The notes under the pieces: model-generated
The model's database searches: none
What the model was told of the DNA's origin: nothing
What the model saw: only the letters and a program-made list of their open reading frames with translations
Assembly (NCBI GenBank): GCA_028583605.1
Contig: CM053334.1
Location: 21,606,868 to 21,670,867 of the forward strand
Length of the DNA: 64,000 bases
DNA from: Dastarcus helophoroides
Lineage: Eukaryota > Arthropoda > Insecta > Coleoptera > Bothrideridae
Direction: 5' to 3'
Program-made: the position numbers and the translations under genes
Shown: piece by piece, positions 54,881-64,000 of the stretch
How positions within the stretch are numbered: position 1 is the stretch's first letter
How the letters are laid out: each line of letters begins with the position of its first letter

Positions 54881-57562
54881 CTCCCCCCCTCTCTCTCTCC
54901 TCTTCTCTCTTCTCTTCTCTTCTCTTCTCTCTCTCTCTCTCTCTCTCATCTCTCCTCTTCTCTTCTCTTCTCTCTCTTCTCATCTCTTCTCATCTCTTCT
55001 CTTCTCATCTCTTCTCATCTCTTCTCATCTCTTCTCATCTCTTTTCTCTTCTTATCTCTCTCTTTCTCTTCTCATTCTTTCATCTTTCTTCATCTCTTCT
55101 CTTCTCATCACTTCTCATCTCTTCTCATCTCTTCTCACTCTCTTCTCCTCTTTCTCTCTCATCCTTCTCATCTCTTCTCATCTCTTCTCATCTCTTCTTC
55201 TCATTTTCTATCTCTTCTCTTCTCATCTCTTCTCATCTCTTCTCATCTCTTCTCATCTCTTCTCATCTCTTCTCATCTCTTCTCATCTCTTTCATCTTCT
55301 TCTCTATCTCTTCTCATCTCTTCTCATTCTCTTTTCTCTTCTCATCTCTTCTCATCTCATTCTTCTCTTCTCATCTCTTCTCTTCTCATCTCTTCTCATC
55401 TCTTCTCATCTCTTCTCATCCCCTTCTCATCTCTTCTCTTCTCTTCTCTTCTCATCTCTTCTCATTCTCTTCTCTTCTCATCTCTTCTCTTCTCTTCTCA
55501 TTCTCTTCTCTTCTCTCTCTCTTCTCTTCTCTTCTCTTCTTCTCTTCTCATTCTCTTCTCTTCTCTTCTCTTCTCATCTCTTCTCTTCTCATCTCTTCTC
55601 ATCTCTTCTCTTCTCTTCTCATCTCTTCTCTTCTCTTCTCATCTCTTCTCATTCTCTTCTCATCTCTTCTCTTCTCTTCTCATCTCTTCTCTTCTCTTCT
55701 CATCTCTTCTCATCTCTTCTCTTCTCATCTCTTCTCATCTCTTCTCATCTCTTCTCATCTCTTCTCATCTCTTCTCATCTCTTCTCATCTCTTCTCATCT
55801 CTTCTCATCTCTTCTCATCTCTTCTCATCTCTTCTCATCTCTTCTCATCTCTTCTCATCTCTTCTCATCTCTTCTCATCTCTTCATCTTCTCATTCTCTT
55901 CTCTTCTTCTCTCTTCTCTTCTCTTCTCTCTTCTCATCTCTTCTCATCTCTTCTCTTCTCTCTCTTCTCTCTCTTCTCATCTCTTCTCATCTCTTTCTCT
56001 CTCTTCTTCTCATTCTCTTCTCATCTCTTCTCATTCTCTATCTCTTCATCTCTCTTCTCTCTATCTCTTCTCTTCTCTTCTCATCTCTTCTCATCTCTTC
56101 TCATCTCTTCTCATCTCTTCTTCTCATCTCTTCTCATCTCTTCTCTTATCTTCTCTTCTCATCTCTTCTCTTCTCTTCTCTTCTCATCTCTTCTTCTCAT
56201 CTCTTCTCATCTCTTCTCTTCTCATCTCTTCTCTCTCTTCTCTCTCTTCTCTTCTCATCTCTTCTCATCTCTTCTCATCTCTTCATCTTCTCATCTCTTC
56301 TCTCTCATCTCTTCTCTCTCTTCTCATCTCTTCTCTCTTTCTTCTTCTCATCTCTTCTCTTCTCATCTCTTCTCATCTCTTCTTCTCTCTCTTCTCATCT
56401 CTTCTCATCTCTTCTCTCTCTTCTCTCTCTATCTCTTCTCTTCTCTCTCTCTCTCTCTCTCTTCTCATCTCTTCTCATCTCTCTCATCTCTTCTCATCTC
56501 TTCTTTCTCATCTCTTCTCATCTCTTCTCATCTCTTCTCATCTCTTCTCTTCTCTTCTTTCTCTCTCTCTTCTCTCTTCCTTCTTCATCTGCTTCTCATT
56601 CTCTTCTCATCTCTTCTCTCTTTCTCATCTCTCTCTCATCTCTTTCTCATCTCTTCTCATCTCTTCTCTTTCTTCTTCTCTTCTCATCTCTTCTCATCTC
56701 TTCTCATCTCTTCTTCATCTCTCTCTCTCTTCTATCTCTCTTTCTCATCTCTTCTCTCTCTTCTCATCTCTTCTCATCTCTTCTCATCTCTTCTCATCTC
56801 TCTCATCTTCTCATCTCTCTCATCTCTTCTCATCTCTTCTCTTCTCTTCTCTCTTCTCATCTCTTCTCATCGCTTCTCAATCTTCTTCTTCTCTTCTTTT
56901 CTCATCTGCTTCTCATCGCATTCAAATCTCTTCTCATCTCTTCTCTTCTCATCTCTTCTCTTCTCATCTCTTCTCATCGCTTCTCATCTCTTTTCACCTC
57001 TTCTCGATCTCTTCTCATCGCTTCTCATCTCATCTCTTCTCTTCTCACCGCTTCTCATCTCTTCTTATCTCTTCTCATCTCTTCTGTTCTCTTCTCTTCT
57101 CATCTGCTTCTCATCGCTTCTTATCTCTTCTCATCTCTTCTGTTCTCTTGTCTTCTCATCTCCTTCTCATCTGCTTCTCATCGCTTCTTATCTTTTCTCA
57201 TCGCTTCTCATTTCTTCTCTTCTCATCGCTTCTTATCTCTTCTCACCTCTTCTCATCTCTTCTCATCTCTTCTCATCGCTTCTCATCTCTTCTTCGTCCT
57301 CATCTCTTCTCTTCTCATTTTTTCTCATCTCTTCTCATCTCTTCTGTTCTCTTCTCTTCTCTTCTTATCTCCTTCTCATCTGCTTCTCATCGCTTCTCAT
57401 CTCTTCTCATCTCTTCTCATCGCTTCTCATCTCTTCTCACCTCTTCTCATCTCTTCTCACCTCTTCTCATCTCTTCTCACCTCTTCTCACCTCTCTCTCT
57501 CTCTCTCTCTCTTCTTCTTCTCTTTCCTTCTTCTCCTCTCTCTCTCTCTCTCTCTCTTTTCT
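54820..57562. repeat. 2.7-kb polypyrimidine microsatellite
   Basis: Almost entirely C and T on the + strand, built from CTCTCTCT, CTTCTCTTCT and the decamer TCTCATCTCT. The decamer repeats without change for about 18 copies around 55,710-55,890. G appears only towards the right end, mostly as GCTTCTCATC. A 924-codon frame runs through it only because such sequence lacks stops; its S/L/F-only translation is not a protein. The tract separates the two convergent genes. Confidence 0.95.
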
Positions 57563-57660
57563 AGAAATCTCATCTTGTAAATTTTGTCTCTTTGAAAATT
57601 TTAACTTCGGATAATCTTAATTTTTCGAAATTTCGACTTCATGAAGTTTACGAGTGTTGT

Positions 57661-58011
57661 AGGGATATGGACAGGTCACTGTCGATTAAACAAACACCTC
57701 CACAGAATGGGAATCATAAACGACCCGAGCTGCAGAGGGTGCTTAGAAGAAGATGAGAGTGTCGAGCACGTGATGTGTCACTGCCCGGCACTAGTATCAA
57801 TCAGAGGATCCACGCTGGGGGACTTCTGGCCTAGTGTGGTCAGTTTGAGAGAGGCGCATCCAAGGGACATTCTTCAGTTTCTCAACAAGGTTGGGTGGCT
57901 GAATGAATGACCAAGGACATCTCAATCACGGGGATAGCACAATGGGCCCGGAAAGGGTGGCCTAAGTGCTGGCCTAAATTTTTAGGCAACCCACAACGAA
58001 TCCAGAATCCA
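57661..58011 (+). mobile_element. Second copy of the same non-LTR 3' end
   Basis: Direct repeats GAGTGTTGT at 57,652-57,660 and 58,012-58,020 flank the insert. It starts AGGGATATGGACAGG and encodes [20 protein letters not shown], the [10 protein letters not shown]...CHCPAL zinc motif, and [10 protein letters not shown] with the stop at about 57,910. The tail is AATCCAGAATCCAG. It is near-identical to the copy at 50,140-50,601 but shorter at its 5' end, and in the opposite orientation. Any apparent start codon upstream of it is host sequence. Confidence 0.85.
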
Positions 58012-58029
58012 GAGTGTTGTCTCTAAATT

Positions 58030-59930
58030 TTGACTGCTTATTTCGACTAATTTTGAAAAACTTGCTTTTATGATAATTTCAACTTTTTAAATTCTTGACC
58101 TTTTGGAAATTTTGACGTTTTAAGATTTCAGAGTTTTGATTTGTTTCTCAAAATTTTGAAAATTCAAAGTTCGAGATCAAAGTCTGCATTTTGAGAAAAA
58201 TGACATTTCAAGTAAAGATGCTATTTTTTTAAAGCCAGGTGCGATATTTCGAAATTAATATCAGATGGAGAAATCAAGTTTCGGCTCTTTGAAAATTTGG
58301 AATTTTTGGAGAATTCGTTTTTTTTAAACTTTAAATATTTTCGGAAATTCGATTTTTTTGTAGTTCCAATTCTAAAATTTTGAACATTTTAAATTTCTCT
58401 TTTTTTAAATCTTTACTCTTTTTAAAAATTTTAGCCTCTTTTACAAGTTTTTTTCAAAAATGATGCTTTTTCGATATTCTGACTGAATTTCACCTTTTTT
58501 TTGAAAAACTGCTTTTATGAAAAATTCAACAATTTTAAATTAAAACTTCTTCAAAATGTCATTCTTTTTGAAAATTTCTGTTTCTGAAAATTTTGAAAAT
58601 TCAAATTTCGAGATCAGTCAGCATTTTGAGGAAAATGACATTTCAAGAAAAGGTGCTATTTTTTTAAGCTATAGGCCAAATTTCGAAATGAATATCAGAA
58701 GTTTGAGGAGAAATCAAGTTTCGACTCTGAAAATTTGGGATTTTTGGAGAACTCGATTTTTTTAAACTTCAAATACTTTCGGAAATTCGATTTTTTTGTA
58801 GGCTCAATTCTAAGATTTTGAACATTTTAAATTTCTCTTTTTTTAAATCTTTACTCTTTTTAGAAATTTTAACCCCTTACAAGTTTTTTTCAAAAATTTT
58901 GCTTTTTCGATATTCCGACTGAATTTCACCTTTTTTTGAAAAACTGCTTTTATTAAAAATTCAACAATTTTAAATTAAAACTTCTTCGAAATGTCGTTCT
59001 TTTTAAAAATATGGACTTTTTGAAATTTTTGAGTTTTCTTTGAAAATAATGCCCCTTTTTCGAAATTCTGACCTGTTTTTTACAAATTTTTACTTTCTGG
59101 AAATTCTATTCTCAAGTTTTTTAAATTTTTAGTTTCAGTTTTTTCAAAGTTTGCTGTTTTTGGTTTTTTTTTGCAAATTTCGATTTCTTTTTAAATCGAC
59201 TTTTTTTGGAATTATTGACCCAAAAGAAATGAAATTTTAAATTTCGGCATTTTTTAAAAGCTCCATTTTTCCACATTTTCGCTTTTTTGTGTAAATTTCG
59301 ACGTTTTTGCAAAAATTCGACTTTTTTCGAAATTTCGACTTTTTGAAATTTTTTAGTTTTCCTTCTGCAATTTTGATTTTTTTCGGAATTGTGAGTTGTT
59401 GCAAATTTTGATTTTTTGAGAATTTCAATTTTTTCAAAATCCAACCTCTTTTGAATATTTCGACATTTCAAAGTTTGAATTTTTTTTCTCAATTTTTACT
59501 TATTTTGAATATGTTCACTCTCAAAAAGATCTTTTTGAAATTTATTATCTCAGCTTTTTCAAAATTTGCTCTTTTTGAAAATTTCATTTAGTAAATTTCA
59601 ACTTTTTGAAAAAATTCAACTTTTTCGAAATTTTTGCTATTTGAAGTTGTTGAGCTTTTTTTTCAAAACTTTATCCTTTTTTCAAAATTCTGACTTTTTT
59701 TTTACAAATTTTGTGTTCCTGGAAATTCTATTTTAAAATTTTTAATTTCGGTTTTTTGCACCATTATTCTTTCGTTTATTGTTGGGGGGGGGGGGGGGGA
59801 ATTTCGACTTAATTTGTAAAAAAATCGACTTTTTTTTAAATAAAATCGACTTTTAAAATAAAATCGACTTTTGGAAAATTCCGATTTTTGAAAATTCAAA
59901 CCATTTTCGAGATTTCGACTATTTGAAAAC
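58030..59930. repeat. T-rich array, ~435-bp duplication, G17 run
   Basis: Blocks with ATTTTGAAAATTCAAA(G/T)TTC, AAATGACATTTCAAG and GGTGCTATTTTTTTAA-like words recur near 58,155 and 58,590. The rest is the general T-rich repeat. A run of about 17 G starts near 59,785. No gene was seen. Confidence 0.65.
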
Positions 59931-59939
59931 TTCGTTTAC

Positions 59940-60054
59940 ACGCATTTCTTCTCAAAATATTCTGCATTCTTTCAGATTTAATATTAACTTTCCTCTGCAA
60001 TTCGTTGTAAGAATCGGTGGATTTCATGCGAAAAAGTGAATCGTCCGACGACCT
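59940..60054 (-). other. Candidate orphan exon on the - strand
   Basis: A GC-richer island in AT-rich DNA. On the - strand, after GTTTGCCTCAG, a frame runs RSSDDSLFRMKSTDSYNELQ RKVNIKSERMQNILRRNA without stops, to a possible donor GCGT|GTAAAC. The composition looks protein-like. On the + strand the same DNA can be read ESVDFMRKSESSDDL and stop, so the strand is uncertain. It lies beyond the rabphilin stop codon and its phase does not fit an alternative end of that gene. Confidence 0.25.
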
Positions 60055-60059
60055 CTGAG

Positions 60060-60679
60060 GCAAACTATTAAATTATTTGTATGTTTTCATCTTTCTGCAT
60101 ATCGACATTTTGTACACTCACATAAAAAATGTGTTATTTTTACTGGTTGCAACGAAGGTATTCTGTGGCACGAACAAAGCTTGAAAAGGCGATTTTTGAG
60201 AAACCAAAAAATGACAAATATTTTTTTTAACAGCTTTTACTTGTACTTCTAAGAAATCACACAAGAACACTGTCAAACGTACTTTGCCTTCTGGGAAAAG
60301 CTATGCTCCCATAGTTTATTTTGCAATATATTTAACATATTTATAATTTAATAAGTACTTGTCACAAGCTTTATTCTTTTAGTATGACATGATTATTAGT
60401 TCGGACAAATAAAATATTTTTTGTCAAAACTGTTGTCAATTGAAATAAGCATTCACTAGAAAATGACAAACTTTAATATGGAACCATCATTCCCTTGGTG
60501 AACATGTCATATACGATTTTGCTCCAATTTGATTTGATGAAATTGATTTTGTTCTAAATTTTTTATGGACGTCCCCTTACTTGACCCAATTATTGTAATA
60601 AATAACACAAATGATTTTTGCATTTCATAATTTGATCGCGATGTGTATTGAGAGGTAATAAACGTCTCTTAGATAAAAT
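60060..60679 (-). terminator. Rabphilin 3' UTR and flank
   Basis: Non-repetitive AT-rich DNA. On the - strand AATAAA occurs at 60,375-60,370 and 60,321-60,316, about 305 and 360 nt after the rabphilin stop codon. Either could serve as its poly(A) signal. No other feature was seen. Confidence 0.4.
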
Positions 60680-60980
60680 TCATTTTAAAACTTCGTCCGT
60701 CAAATTGTGCCAACAGTCATGATGGTGATCCGGATATCTGATCATATCCAACCAATGCTTCAACCTCTGGCCTTTGGATCCTGGACCGCCCAATATCAAA
60801 CCTCCCAAGTAGTCATCGGATTTGCCGTAGTCCTTATCGTAGACCGTAATGTATAGACTTTGGGTGGACAACTCGTTCGGTCTTGTTTCAAAAGCAAACT
60901 CTTCGTTAAATACCGGATTTAAGTCCTTCCACTTGATGGAGGTTTTGTGTTTCTTGTGGTAGGGGTCCGGGCGTAATTGC
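60680..60980 (-). CDS. Rph: Rabphilin last exon, C2B end and stop
   Basis: The acceptor is TTTTTAACAG|GCAATTACG. It encodes QLRPDPYHKKHKTSIKWKDL, NPVFNEEFAFE, VYDKDYGKSDDYLGG and KGQRLKHWLDMIRYP, then ends WHNLTDEVLK and stop. The aspartates of YDKDYGKSDDY match the Ca2+-binding loop 3 of rabphilin C2B (WDYDIGKSNDY). No PDZ-type end is evident. Confidence 0.93.
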
Positions 60981-61513
60981 CTGTTAAAAATTCAGTGAAT
61001 GGAACACCACGTTTAAAATCAAATCAAATCGGTAATAAGGATCTTACAATTTCACGAAAGGATCTGAAAATCCATTATTATCCATTGGCAGAAGATTGGC
61101 ACATCGAACCACAGTAACCAAAAGAGCTCTTCTCTTCGTGCTATAACACAGTGACAGGAGGATTTGTCCACGGGACCATAAATCGTCGAACCACTGGTGC
61201 AATTCCGGTGATGGTAACGGACCCTTCTGCTCTTGTGTCATCTTCTCCAGAGGTACAGTCAACTGGAACAATTTTGTTACTACCAAGGAAAGAGCACTGG
61301 TTCCAAAGGCCACTTACATACATGGTGTTTTGTATTTTCAATTTTGCCAAATTTATTTTGATTTCACCCATAAAATCGTGGCCGAATTTGTCATCGTCAA
61401 CAACGAAAACGTGCAGAGCTTTCTTCATTAGATCATTCTCGGTGATGTCGTAGAATGTCAGATTTTCGTTGAACTCGGGATTACGGGTTTTATGCACAGT
61501 TTTGGTCCTTAAT
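60680..61513 (-). CDS. Rph: Rabphilin, C-terminal exons (end of C2A, whole C2B)
   Basis: Three exons read on the - strand: 61513-61318, 61262-61048 and 60980-60680, with introns of 55 and 67 nt. Rabphilin is an effector of Rab3/Rab27 on synaptic and secretory vesicles; its C2 domains bind phosphoinositides, Ca2+ and SNAP-25. Visible hallmarks are LRTKTVHKTRNPEFNE and DDDKFGHDFMGE of C2A, GQILLSLCYSTKRRALLV, GFSDPFVKL and YDKDYGKSDDYLGG of C2B, and the RLKHWLDMI C-terminal helix. The N-terminal Rab-binding zinc-finger exons and the start of C2A are not in the window. Transcription is convergent with cytospin. Confidence 0.92.
61048..61262 (-). CDS. Rph: Rabphilin exon, C2A-C2B linker and C2B start
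   Basis: Encodes LTVPLEKMTQEQKGPLPSPE, WSRGQILLSLCYSTKRRALL and RCANLLPMDNNGFSDPFVK. The DNNGFSDPF piece carries Ca2+-loop-1 aspartates of C2B. It leaves in phase 2 at GTGAAATT|GTAAGA; TT plus G of the next exon gives Leu. Confidence 0.92.
61263..61317 (-). other. 55-nt rabphilin intron
   Basis: On the - strand it starts GTAAGTGGCC and ends AAAATTGTTCCAG. Reading through it shifts the frame by one and mimics a frameshift. Removing it joins IQNTMY to LTVPLEKM. The size is near the lower limit for insect introns. Confidence 0.85.
61318..61513 (-). CDS. Rph: Rabphilin exon, C2A second half
   Basis: The acceptor is TTTTGTAG|ATTAAGG. The exon enters with one base completing a codon and leaves in phase 0 at ACCATGTAT|GTAAGT. 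It encodes LRTKTVHKTRNPEFNENLTF and HVFVVDDDKFGHDFMGEI, the latter containing the acidic Ca2+-binding loop 3 (vertebrate VCDEDKFGHNEFIGE). Confidence 0.92.
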
Positions 61514-61529
61514 CTACAAAATGCTTATA

Positions 61530-64000
61530 ATTAGTTTGGATCTTTTAACGAAATTTGTTTTATTTTGGTGATTTCGACTTCTCAAAAATTTAGATTTTTT
61601 ATTTCGACTTTTTTGAAATTCGTTACTTCTTTGAAATTCGCGACTTTTTTGAAATTCGCAACTTTTTTGAAATTCGCGACTTTGAAAAATCCAGTAATTT
61701 CTAAAAATTTTCACTTTAAATAAAATCGATTTTTTTTCTTTGAACTTTTAAGAAAAACTTCCACCTTTTTCAAAATTTTGCCTTTAAAAAATAAGTTTTT
61801 TGAATTCGCCTTTTTCTGCAATTCAGGTTTTTTTCATTTCAACACTTGAAAATTTCTAGCTTTTTCAGAATGTAGGTGTAATTTCGACCTTTGTAAAAGA
61901 TTTTATCTTTTTTTTCAAAATTTTGATTTTTTGAATATTTTGGTTAATTTTTTGATATTTTGACTCTTCGAAATCAAAAAAGAATTTGTTTTGGAAATTA
62001 CACCTCTTGAAAATTTCCACCTTTTTCAAAATTTGGGTTTAATTTCTGCTTTTTTGCCTTTCTTCGAAATTTAGACTTTTTGAAGATTTTGGTTAATTTT
62101 TTCAATATTTTGACCTTCAAAATGAAAAAAGAATATTTAAAATAAAAATTTTTTTTCGGATATTTCTTTTACAATTTTGATTTTTGTTTCGAAATTCTGA
62201 CTTTACAAATTGTGATTTTTTAAAAATCTGAACTTTTCCAAATCCAAATTCTTTTGAAAATTTCGACATTTCAAAGTTTGAATTTTTTTCTCAAAATTTT
62301 TACTTTTTTTTTAATATATTCACTTTCAAAATTTGGACTATTTTCAAATTTTTGAAACTGCTAATCTCAGGTTTTTTTTTAAATTTGTCGTTTTTTTGAA
62401 ATTTCGACTTTTTGAAATTTTTAAGTTTTCTTTCAAAATATAACCCCTTTTTCGAAATTCTGACTTTTTTAATTTCTGCTTTGTAGAAGATTTTGTCTTT
62501 TTTCCAAATTTTGACTTTTTGAATATTTTGATTAATTATTTGATATTTTGACTCTTCGAAATCAAACAAAAAATTTTTCTTCAAAATATAAACTCTTGAA
62601 AATTTCTGCCTTTTTCAAAATTTAGGTTTAGTTTCTACTTTCTAGAAGATTTTGTCTTTTTTCGAAATTTTGAATTTTGAAAGTTTTGGCTTTTTGAATA
62701 TTTTAACTTTTCAAAATTAAAAAAGAATTTTTTTTGAAAATTTTGCCCTAAAAAGAATGACTTCTTTGAATTTACCTTCTTTTAGATTTTTTTTCATTTC
62801 AACTCTTGAAAATCTCTACCTCTTTTAAAATTTGAGTTAATTTTCTAGTCTATAGAAGATTTTGTCATTTTTTCGAAATATTGACTTTTTCAAGGTTTTG
62901 GTTAATATTTTGAGTCTCCAAAATCAAAAAAGAATTTTCTTGAAAATTTCGCTTTAAAAAAATGAATTTTTTGAATTCGCTTTTTTAAATTTTATTTTTT
63001 TTTTTTTCATTTCGACTCTTGAAAATGTTTACTCTTTTCAAAATTTAGGTTTAATTTTTGCTTTGTGGAAGATTTTTTGTTTTTTTTCTCCAATTTTTGA
63101 CTTTTTGAATGTTTTGGTTAATTTTTTGAATATTTCGACTCTTCACAATCAAAAAAGAATTTTTCTTCAAAATTTAAACTCTTGGATATTTCTGCCTTTT
63201 TTAAAATTTAGGTTTAATTTCTAGTTTCTAGAAGATTTCGTCGTTTTTCAAAATTTTGACTTTTTGAAAGTTTTGGTTTTTTTGAATATTTTGACTTTTT
63301 AAAACCAAAAAAGAATTTTTTTCAAAACTTTGTCTTAAAAGAATGAGCTCTTTGAATTTGCCTTTTTCTAAAATTTAGATTTTTTTTCATTTTAACTATT
63401 AAAGATCTCTACCTTTTTCAAAATTTGATTTAATTTTTTACTCTGTAGAAGATTTTGTCATTATTTTGAAATATTGACTTTTTGAAGGTTTTGGTTAATA
63501 TTTTGAGGCTTCAAATTCAAAAAAGAATTTTTTTTTGAAAATTTCGCGTTAAAAATTTAAATTTTTGTCTTTTTGAAGGTTTTGGTTAATATTTTGAATA
63601 TTTTGACTCTTCAAAATCAAAAGGGATATTTTTTGAAAATTTTGTCTTCAAAAAAATTAGCTTTTTGAATTCGACTTTTTCTAAAATTTACAGTTTTGTT
63701 TTTTGAAGGTTTTGGTTAATATTTTGAATATTTGGACTCTTCAAAATCAAAAAAGATTGTTTTTGAAAAATGTGCCTTCAAAAAAATTAGTTTTTTGAAT
63801 TCGACTTTTTCTAAAATTTAGATTTTTTTTTATTTCAACTCTTGCAAATTCCCACTTTTCAGAATTTCAAACTTTTTTGAAAATCGCGTTATTTTCAAGT
63901 ATTTTAATTTGAACTTGAAAATTTAACCTCAAGATCGATTTTGTTTGAACATTTTTAAAAAACCTATTTTTTAGGTGAATCGACTTAGAATTTTTTTTTA
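61530..64000. repeat. T-rich array with ~100-220-bp units (rabphilin intron)
   Basis: A unit with GATTTTGTCTTTTTTCGAAA, TTTTGACTTTTTGAAGGTTT, TGGTTAATATTTTGA and CTCTTCAAAATCAAAAAAGA recurs irregularly at least nine times from about 61,900 to the right edge. It probably lies in a rabphilin intron. No further rabphilin exon could be found before the window ends. Confidence 0.7.

Noticed and set aside
54790..57564. 924-codon open frame on the + strand
   Set aside because: It is the translation of a C/T microsatellite that cannot form stop codons; only S, L, F, H and I appear. There is no domain and no codon structure.
61141..61313. Apparent frameshift in rabphilin
   Set aside because: A 55-nt GT-AG intron (61,263-61,317) explains the frame change completely and joins the two conserved halves in phase.

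Overview
The window looks like a stretch of an insect (at least arthropod) nuclear chromosome. It has GT-AG introns, strong conservation to animal families, very AT-rich intergenic and intronic DNA, hAT and non-LTR transposon remnants and tRNA-derived SINE-like pieces. The order cannot be fixed from sequence alone. Two protein-coding genes are clear, and they face each other tail to tail.

Gene 1 (+ strand, 19,363-53,831) is a cytospin/SPECC1L homologue. Twelve exons encode a coiled-coil protein ending in a calponin-homology (CH) domain. Their joined length is 2,710 nt, which becomes 903 codons only if one extra T in the TTT at 25,414-25,416 is disregarded. An additional, very large exon (35,034-44,879) lies inside the intron between exons 8 and 10. 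Its acceptor has the same phase as exon 10, and it ends in its own stop codon followed by an AATAAA. I interpret it as an alternative last exon replacing the CH-domain end with a repeat-rich tail of about 3,260 residues. It contains twelve apparent frame breaks, all of the same sign (one extra base each).

Gene 2 (- strand, 61,513-60,680) is the 3' end of rabphilin (Rph): three exons with the end of C2A and all of C2B, separated by a 55-nt and a 67-nt intron. Its 5' exons lie beyond the right edge or were not found.

The rest is repeat. 1-10,330 is AT-rich degenerate repeat with a near-identical duplication at an offset of about 6.3 kb. 10,330-11,830 is less repetitive and carries tRNA-like pieces. 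11,830-12,780 and 14,300-16,560 are AT-rich arrays of opposite strand bias. 12,790-14,165 is a C/T minisatellite. 17,500-18,720 is a ~160-bp satellite. 18,966-19,088 holds six CRE-like sites at an exact 23-bp period, just upstream of gene 1. Intron 1 is a ~300-bp higher-order array, intron 7 holds AT-rich arrays and a 128/256-bp array, and intron 12 is almost entirely one 6.65-kb hAT-like element (8-bp target duplication) that itself contains a non-LTR insertion (13-bp target duplication). Between the two genes lies a 2.7-kb polypyrimidine microsatellite followed by a second non-LTR fragment.

Functionally, cytospin-family proteins link actin and microtubules, and rabphilin is a Rab3/Rab27 effector on secretory vesicles. 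Nothing here suggests that the two genes work together. The most unusual feature is the giant alternative terminal exon.
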